Notes under the pieces: model-generated
The model's database searches: none
The model's input: only the letters and a program-made list of their open reading frames with translations
Told to the model about the DNA's origin: nothing
Shown here: in pieces, positions 57,609-64,000 of the stretch
Layout: each line of letters starts with the position of its first letter
Position numbering within the stretch: the stretch's first letter is position 1
Source: JAOUEA01 sp963790335
Lineage (GTDB): Bacteria; Actinomycetota; UBA4738; HRBIN12
NCBI GenBank assembly: GCA_963790335.1
Contig: CAWBOB010000002.1
Span: 394,432-458,431, forward strand
Direction: 5' to 3'
DNA: 64,000 nt
Made by a program: the position numbers and the translations under genes

Positions 57609-59657
57609 ATGGTCTGGAAGAAGGACAAGATGAAGGGGTCGGAGCACGGCAGCAACGAGCCGGACGAGGGGCGCGCAGACGACGGCACGAACGACGGCGT
57701 CGCCGAGACCGGGACCACTCCTCCGACCCTCGGCGACCTCGAGGGCGCCATCGACGTTCCGGCCGTCGACGTTCCGGACGACGTTGCAGCGGGCGTTCCG
57801 GCTGTGTCCGACGCCGAGGCTTCAGCCGCGGGGAGCTCGCGGCGACTGGAAGAGCGCATCCGAACCCTCAGCATCCAGCTCGGCACCGCTCGGGTTCGCG
57901 AGGACGAGCTGACCGGACAGGTGGTCGAGCTCGAAGGCATCGTTGGAGATCTCCGCTCCCGGGTAGTCGAGCTGGAGGTCGAGGCCGGCCAGGTGGGCCC
58001 CCTCACGGATCAGATCGCCTCCCTCACGGAGACGCTCGACAAGGAGCAACGCCGGTCCACCGAGCTGGCGGATGCCCGCACCGAGCTCGAGACCGAGGCC
58101 AACCGTCTCTCGTCGCAGGTCGCGCAGCTGACCGAGCTGATCGACGAGGCCAGGGCTGACTCGAGCGCCGAGACGGCCCGGGCGACCGACGCGGAGGAGC
58201 GCCTCGCGCGCCTGCTCGAGTCGCACGAGTCGAGGGCACGAGAGCACGAGGAAGAGATCGCTCGACTCCGAACGGAGGTCGAGGCCGCGGAAGCCGCGCT
58301 CGAGACCGTTCGGAACGAGGCCACCGAGCGCGAGACGCACCTCGAGACGCAGATCCAACAGCAGAGCGACGCCCTCCAGGAGGCCGAGGCCGAGGCCGAG
58401 CGGCGGATCGGCGAGGTTCGGGAGTCGATGGTGCAGGAGCTCGAGGCCGCCGGCGCGGCCCTCACCGAACGTGAGGCACTCACCGCCGCAGCCCAGCAGG
58501 CAGCGGTGGAGGCCGACGAGCGCGCCGCCGAGGCGCAGCAACGAGCCGCCGAAGCCCAGCAGGCGGTGGCGGACGCCGAGCGCCGTGCGGCCGAGGCGCA
58601 GCAGGCCGTCGCGGATGCCGACGAGCGCGCGACCGATGGCGAACGCCGTGCGGCCGAGGCGCAGCAGGCAGCGGCCGACGCGCAGCAGGCAGCCCTCGAA
58701 GCCCAGCAGGTAGCGGCGGAGGCTGCTGCTCGCTCGGCTGAGAGCGAGGACCGAGCAGCCCGCGCCGAGCAGGAGGCCGCGTCGACGGGGAGCGAACTGC
58801 AAGCGGCACAGGCGTCCTTGAGCCACCTGGAGAGCGCGCACGAGGCCCTGCGCATGCGGACCGACGACCTCCGATCCGAGATCGAACGCCAGACCGACGG
58901 CGCGTCGGACATCGACGTGGTGAAAGGCGAGCTGACCCACGCCCAGGCAGAGCTCGACCGCATGAACGGGGAGCTCGCCGCCGCCAGGAGCGAGAACGAG
59001 TCCGTGCGGCGCGAGCTCGAGGACGTCAGGACGAGCGAGGCGTCAGCTGCTTCGGAGGAGATGTCGAACCTTCGCACCGAGCGCGATCAGGCGGTGACCG
59101 AGGTCGAGGCCCTCCGGGGGCGCCTCACCGAGATGGAGTCGCGCACCGCCGGCGAAGGGCAGGCGGTCGCCGCCGACCAACCTCAGGGCGACCCGACGGC
59201 TGCCGGTCCGTCGCAGGACGAAGCCGACACCGCCGGGCTCCGCGAGACGATCGCCGACCTCGAGGTGCGCCTCGACCAGGCCGAGATGCGCGCACGCCGG
59301 GCGTACGCAGCCTCGGAGGCAGCAGAGGCAGCCTTGACCTACGAGAAGGAGCGACGCATGAGCCTCGCGCCGACCGTCGAGGCCGAGGAGGAGTCCCACT
59401 CGCTGCGACAGAAAGTCGCCGAGCTGCTCGATCGCGTCGCCGTGGCCGAGGAAGCGACGCGCAAGGCACACGCCGACCTCGCCGCCGTGCGTGCCGGGGT
59501 CGAGCCGAAGGAGCCCGGCGAGGAGATCGCATCCGACACGGAGGCGGACGAAGAGCCCGCGAACGAGGACGCCGCGGGGCGCAGCCTGCGCGCGCGCCTG
59601 GCCGGAGCGGCCTCGAGTCGCAAGGGGACGAGCAGCGACACCGACCAGTGGCGCTGA
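57609..59657 (+). CDS. Long Ala/Glu-rich coiled-coil protein, function unknown
   Basis: A 682-residue protein. The ATG at 57609 follows AGGAGG by 12 bases. After an acidic disordered N-terminus (about 1-75), residues about 80-420 are heptad-patterned coiled coil. An almost repeating stretch around 300-380 (EAQQAVADAERRAAEAQQAV) is unusually rich in Ala, Glu and Gln. A second coiled coil follows after about residue 385, and a final charged tail ends the protein. There is no signal peptide, membrane helix or enzymatic domain. It could be a scaffold or polarity factor of the DivIVA/Scy class, or a filament. It is on the opposite strand to its neighbours and convergent with rny, with 1 base between the stop codons. 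Confidence 0.75.
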   Translation: MVWKKDKMKGSEHGSNEPDEGRADDGTNDGVAETGTTPPTLGDLEGAIDVPAVDVPDDVAAGVPAVSDAEASAAGSSRRLEERIRTLSIQLGTARVREDELTGQVVELEGIVGDLRSRVVELEVEAGQVGPLTDQIASLTETLDKEQRRSTELADARTELETEANRLSSQVAQLTELIDEARADSSAETARATDAEERLARLLESHESRAREHEEEIARLRTEVEAAEAALETVRNEATERETHLETQIQQQSDALQEAEAEAERRIGEVRESMVQELEAAGAALTEREALTAAAQQAAVEADERAAEAQQRAAEAQQAVADAERRAAEAQQAVADADERATDGERRAAEAQQAAADAQQAALEAQQVAAEAAARSAESEDRAARAEQEAASTGSELQAAQASLSHLESAHEALRMRTDDLRSEIERQTDGASDIDVVKGELTHAQAELDRMNGELAAARSENESVRRELEDVRTSEASAASEEMSNLRTERDQAVTEVEALRGRLTEMESRTAGEGQAVAADQPQGDPTAAGPSQDEADTAGLRETIADLEVRLDQAEMRARRAYAASEAAEAALTYEKERRMSLAPTVEAEEESHSLRQKVAELLDRVAVAEEATRKAHADLAAVRAGVEPKEPGEEIASDTEADEEPANEDAAGRSLRARLAGAASSRKGTSSDTDQWR

Positions 59658-59658
59658 C

Positions 59659-61191
59659 CTACTTGGCGAACTCCACGGCGCGGGTCTCACGGACGACCGT
59701 GATGCGGATCTGCCCCGGGTACTGAAGCTCTTCCTCGACCTGCTTGGCGATGTCGCGCGCGATCACCTGCGCCTGCAGGTCGTCGACGTCGGCCGGCTCG
59801 ACCATGACCCGGACCTCACGACCCGCCTGCATGGCGAAGGTCTTCACCACGCCGGGGTGCGCGGAGCAGATCTCCTCGAGCCGCTGCAGACGCTTCACGT
59901 AGGTCTCGAGCGATTCCCGCCGAGCACCGGGACGCCCCCCGCTGATGCCGTCGGCGATCTGGGCGAGCACCGCGTCGATCGTGTGCTGCTCGACCTCACC
60001 GTGATGGGATTCGATGCAGTGCACGACCTCCGGTGACTCCCCCATGCGGCGGGCGATCTCGGCGCCGATGATCGCGTGCGACCCCTCGACCTCATGGGTC
60101 ACCGCCTTGCCCACATCGTGCAGGAAGGCCCCCCGCTTCACGATCGTGGGGTCGAGTCCGATCTCGGCAGCGAGGCCGCTCGCGATGTGGGCCGACTCCA
60201 CCAGATGGCGAAGCACGTTCTGCCCGTACGACGTGCGGTACTGCAACCGGCCGAGCAGCTTGATCATCTCCGGATGGATGTCGGTGATGCCGACCTCGGC
60301 GACGGCGTCCTCGCCGGCCAAGCGAACACGCTCTTCGAGCTCGCGCTGGGACCGCTCATGGATCTCTTCGATGCGAGCCGGGTGGATGCGGCCGTCCTCG
60401 ACCAGCTTCGCGAGCGTCAGGCGGGCCGCCTCACGCCGCACCGGGTCGAAGCACGAGAGCACGACGGCTTCGGGCGTGTCGTCGATGATGAGGTTGACTC
60501 CCGTCACAGCCTCGAAGGCGCGGATGTTGCGGCCCTCCCGGCCGATGATGCGCCCCTTCATGTCCTCGCTCGGAAGGGCGAACACGCTCACGGTCGACTC
60601 CGCGGTCTGCTCGGACGCCACGCGCTGGATCGCGATGGTCACGATCTTCCGGGCCCGCTCCTCCCCCTCTTCTCGCGCCCGCTGCTCGAGCTCGCGCACC
60701 TGGCTCATCGCGGCGCGCTTGGCATCGTCGATCACCTGGACCATCAGGTGCTCTCGAGCCTCCATCGACGTGAGCCCGGCGATCTTCTCGAGCTGAGCCC
60801 GGTGCAGCTCGGTGGCCTTCTCGAGCTGGGTCCGCACGTACGTCAGCTTCTCTTCACGCTCCTGCAGGTCGGCGGCGAGGTCATCGACGCGCGCGGCCTT
60901 GGTCCGAAGCTCCGCGCGCGCCTCGGTCATGCGACCTTCCTGCCGGCTGATCTCGTCGCGCCGGCCCCGGACGTCATCGTCGGCCTCACGCCGCAGGGTG
61001 GCGATCTCCTGTTTCGCGTCGGCGAGCGTGCGCGCCGCCGTCGTCGTCGCCTCGCGCTCGGCGTCGAGCAGCAGCTTCTCGGCCCGCGACTCGATGCTCT
61101 GGGCGTTCGTGGCCGCGACCGACCGCCGATACCAGAATCCGGCGGCGAAGCCGATCAGCAGCCCGGCGATACCCGTCAACACTGGGACCAT
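59659..61191 (-). CDS. rny: Ribonuclease Y
   Basis: A membrane-anchored endoribonuclease that starts mRNA decay. The ATG at 61191 is chosen because GGAGGA lies just upstream; it gives 510 residues. There is an N-terminal helix (VPVLTGIAGLLIGFAAGFW), a coiled coil (about 30-200), a KH domain (GRIIGREGRNIRAFEAVTG), and an HD domain (HIASGLAAEIG, FLHDVGKAVTHE, IESHHGEVEQHTIDAVL). The ending VVRETRAVEFAK is typical. A long leader precedes it (promoter at 61421-61449). Confidence 0.96.
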   Translation of the reverse strand: MVPVLTGIAGLLIGFAAGFWYRRSVAATNAQSIESRAEKLLLDAEREATTTAARTLADAKQEIATLRREADDDVRGRRDEISRQEGRMTEARAELRTKAARVDDLAADLQEREEKLTYVRTQLEKATELHRAQLEKIAGLTSMEAREHLMVQVIDDAKRAAMSQVRELEQRAREEGEERARKIVTIAIQRVASEQTAESTVSVFALPSEDMKGRIIGREGRNIRAFEAVTGVNLIIDDTPEAVVLSCFDPVRREAARLTLAKLVEDGRIHPARIEEIHERSQRELEERVRLAGEDAVAEVGITDIHPEMIKLLGRLQYRTSYGQNVLRHLVESAHIASGLAAEIGLDPTIVKRGAFLHDVGKAVTHEVEGSHAIIGAEIARRMGESPEVVHCIESHHGEVEQHTIDAVLAQIADGISGGRPGARRESLETYVKRLQRLEEICSAHPGVVKTFAMQAGREVRVMVEPADVDDLQAQVIARDIAKQVEEELQYPGQIRITVVRETRAVEFAK

Positions 61192-61420
61192 GGCTCTCCT
61201 CCACAAACCTCGTCAGACGACGTTTGCGAGAAGGACGCTCCGGTCCGCGTTCGTACGGTCAGCCGCTGTGTGTGTGCACGTGCGAGATCGACTCGGGGCC
61301 AGCCGTTGCGGCCCTGCTCCGATCATGGGGTCGTGGGGTGGTCGGGTTCGGCAACACGGTGCTCGCTCACAGGGTGGGTTCGTTGAACGTGGTGTCGGAA
61401 GTGTTCCTCTCGTGCAGACG

Positions 61421-61449
61421 ATGCTACGGCCGCACCGCCGCCGAGACAA
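61421..61449 (-). promoter_or_regulatory. Promoter upstream of rny with a long leader
   Basis: On the minus strand, TTGTCT (61444-61449) and TAGCAT (61421-61426) are separated by 17 bases. Transcription would start near 61414, so rny mRNA would have a 5' leader of about 220 bases. The stretch 61192-61420 shows no convincing gene. Confidence 0.55.
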
Positions 61450-61462
61450 GGTTCCGAACGGC

Positions 61463-61988
61463 CTAGAACACGTCGCCTCGCCCGTCGATCGCCAGGGCCC
61501 GGCGGGCCGCATGGCGCGCGATCTCGGGTGGATAGCCTCGGCGCACCAGCAGGGACGTGAGCCGCCCGAAGGCCTTGGCGGGCTCGACCCCGGCCAGCCT
61601 CGCGGATCGAGCGCGTGCGAGCTCGAGCGCTCTGTCCTGCTCGTCGTCGGGAGCGGCATCGGCTGCCTCCGCCGCCAAGCCGGGCTCGATGCCCTTGGCG
61701 AGCAGGGCGCTCGTCACCGCACGCCGGCCGGCGCGCCTGGCGGTGAACTGGTGCTCGGCCAGCTGCTTGGCGAAGGCCACGTCGTCGATGAGGCCCACCC
61801 GCTCGAGCCGCACGAGCACGTCGGAGACCTCGTCGGCCTCGAAGCCGGCCGCGAGCAGTCGCCGCTCGAGCTCCCGCCGGGCGCGCGGGCGCACGGCCAG
61901 GAGACCGAGGGCTCGCTCGTGGCAGCTCTTCGGATGCGACGGTGTGAGCGCGGGACGACCCTCGCCGCGTGACGCCGGACGATGGCAT
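61463..61988 (-). CDS. recX: Regulatory protein RecX (one frame break)
   Basis: Modulates RecA filaments. The recognisable body starts CHERALGLLAVRPRARREL and has EVSDVLVRLERVGLIDDVAF and RRGYPPEIARHAARRAL, the three-helix RecX repeats. No start codon precedes CHERAL in that frame. An ATG at 61988 (or GTG at 61994), 7-1 bases after the recA stop, opens MPSSGVTRRG in another frame, and a one-base change near 61932 would join the two. The recA-recX pair is conserved. Confidence 0.85.
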
Positions 61989-61995
61989 CGGCACG

Positions 61996-63114
<1,119 letters not shown>

Positions 63115-63239
63115 CGTGGCCTCCTTCTTCTCCCTGGCCTCAAGGCCCTTGGGCCCACCGGCGGGGAGGCGCCGTGCGGACTCATCTGCTGTCGGAAGGC
63201 GCACACTACCGAGCCGGTCTGACATAACTTACACCCCTG

Positions 63240-63941
63240 TCATTCGGAAGGTCCCGGGCGCACCCTATCCGAACAGGTGTTCGGGTACAAGGACGCGACC
63301 CGAGATCGGATGTTCGGAGCGGCATCTATTCCAGGCTGGACTAGGCAGGAGCTCGCGAGCGGGAAGGCCTCGATGCGCTCGTAGATCGGAGCCGGACGAC
63401 GGAGATGGCTGCGCATCAGCACGAGCGCATCCACCTCGAAACGAGCGCTCTCGAGCGGCGTCCTCCCGAAGTCGTAACTTGCCTGCCGTGGCAGCGGCTT
63501 GTTGTCGCTTCGCCCAACGGTCACGTGGGGCGCGAACGGACGAGCCTCCGACGGGAACTCGCTCCACGGAGCCTCCCGCATCGCGTCGGCGAGGGTCCTC
63601 AGCCGCTCCTGGTCGTCGTCGATCCCTGCCCAGAGCACATGAGCCCAGCGCAGCGACGGGAAGGCGCCGAGTCCACGGACGCAGGTGTCGAACGGCGTGG
63701 ACGCCTCGGCCACCTGCGCGATGCGTTCCCGCACCCAGGGAACGGAGCTCGGACCCGTGGATCCGAGGAAGCGCATCGTCAGATGCCAGTTCTCGCGCGG
63801 TACCCACCGCACTCCCGGGAGCGCCGGTCGCCACGGCGCCAACACCGCATCGATCTCGTCGGCCACCTCGAGCGGGATCTCGACCGCCACGAAGAGCCGT
63901 TGCGGCTGTGTCTCAGCCTCGTCTGGTCGATCCCCGGCCAC
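63240..63941 (-). CDS. thpR: RNA 2',3'-cyclic phosphodiesterase (2H family)
   Basis: A 233-residue 2H phosphoesterase. The opening QRLFVAVEIPLEVADEI and both catalytic HxTx motifs, HLTMRFLG and HVTVGRS, are present. It hydrolyses 2',3'-cyclic phosphates on RNA in relatives. The family normally ends near YERIEAFPLAS. Here about 36 further residues run across the recA promoter and its LexA box to a stop at 63240. One frame over there is a TAG near 63345, so the extension may be a sequence error. Confidence 0.85.
   Translation of the reverse strand: MAGDRPDEAETQPQRLFVAVEIPLEVADEIDAVLAPWRPALPGVRWVPRENWHLTMRFLGSTGPSSVPWVRERIAQVAEASTPFDTCVRGLGAFPSLRWAHVLWAGIDDDQERLRTLADAMREAPWSEFPSEARPFAPHVTVGRSDNKPLPRQASYDFGRTPLESARFEVDALVLMRSHLRRPAPIYERIEAFPLASSCLVQPGIDAAPNIRSRVASLYPNTCSDRVRPGPSE
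63262..63290 (-). promoter_or_regulatory. recA promoter with a LexA operator between -35 and -10
   Basis: On the minus strand, TTGTAC (63285-63290) and TAGGGT (63262-63267) are separated by 17 bases. Inside the spacer, CGAAC-AGGT-GTTCG (63270-63283) is a perfect LexA box, so LexA would exclude RNA polymerase. The leader to the GTG is about 140 bases. Confidence 0.75.
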
Positions 63942-63965
63942 CTGCGATCGCCCCCCGGCTGCGGG

Positions 63966-64000
63966 TCAGATGATGCGGTCGCCCTCGGGCAGGGGCTCCT
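63966..64000 (-). CDS. C-terminal end of an upstream gene (cut by window edge)
   Basis: The last codons read EPLPEGDRII then TGA on the minus strand, 24 bases before thpR. This is too short to identify. Confidence 0.4.
   Translation of the reverse strand, partial: EPLPEGDRII

Noticed and set aside
55302..59657. A 1451-codon open frame on the plus strand covering miaA, miaB and the coiled-coil gene
   Set aside because: The first 770 codons are antisense to miaA and miaB, with no protein-like features. Only the part from the ATG at 57609, preceded by AGGAGG, looks real.

Overview
The window is GC-rich, gene-dense chromosomal DNA of an actinomycete-type bacterium (phylum Actinomycetota). Supporting evidence: a cell-envelope block of CDP-alcohol phosphotransferase, acyltransferase and PimA-like mannosyltransferase, as used for phosphatidylinositol mannosides; the lexA / LysM gene / nrdR / nrdJ block; the yajC-secD-secF-apt-rsh order; the succinylase-type dap cluster; the recA-recX pair; a tRNA Gly-Cys-Val cluster; and SOS boxes of the CGAAC-N4-GTTCG type. 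I cannot name a genus. No prophage, insertion sequence or CRISPR array was seen, so this is core genome with a few accessory genes.

Layout. 1-9.3 kb (minus strand): 5' part of alaS, two small membrane proteins, rarA, aspS, hisS, a metallo-hydrolase, dtd and the (p)ppGpp gene rsh. 9.4-19.5 kb (minus): apt, secF, an unusual secD, an HD-domain gene, yajC, ruvB-ruvA-ruvC, a methyltransferase, yebC, pdxT and pdxS. 19.6-25.6 kb: a sulfotransferase-like gene (plus), then minus-strand DUF3048, htpX-lemA and the PIM-type genes. 25.7-34.6 kb: an EF-G paralogue (plus), then minus-strand hydrolase, HIT protein, thrS, an ABC exporter and tRNA-Val. 34.8-43.4 kb is the most accessory part: a cNMP-binding protein, a secreted copper-radical oxidase, a proline-rich membrane protein, an ECF sigma remnant, three tRNAs, GNAT, dut, VOC and a large unassigned membrane protein. 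43.4-49.8 kb: nrdJ, nrdR, the LysM gene, lexA, a secreted RTX-type protein and a SIS protein. 49.8-64 kb: hflX, dapD-dapC-dapE-dapF, miaA, miaB, a long coiled-coil protein, rny, recX, recA, thpR and the end of another gene.

How the genes work together. Several modules are visible. In the DNA-damage module, lexA, the divergent LysM gene, recA and the ruvCAB operon all carry perfect or near-perfect LexA operators, three of them between lexA and the LysM gene. In the deoxynucleotide module, nrdR and nrdJ carry NrdR-box-like palindromes. The dap genes and several neighbours overlap by ATGA or GTGA, so they are probably translationally coupled. Many promoters look like TANNNT, often 6-10 bases before the start codon, which suggests leaderless transcripts.

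Data quality. By my reading 16 conserved genes contain about 32 single-base reading-frame breaks. Most are probably indel errors in the assembly. I annotate these genes over their full span and give the approximate break positions.
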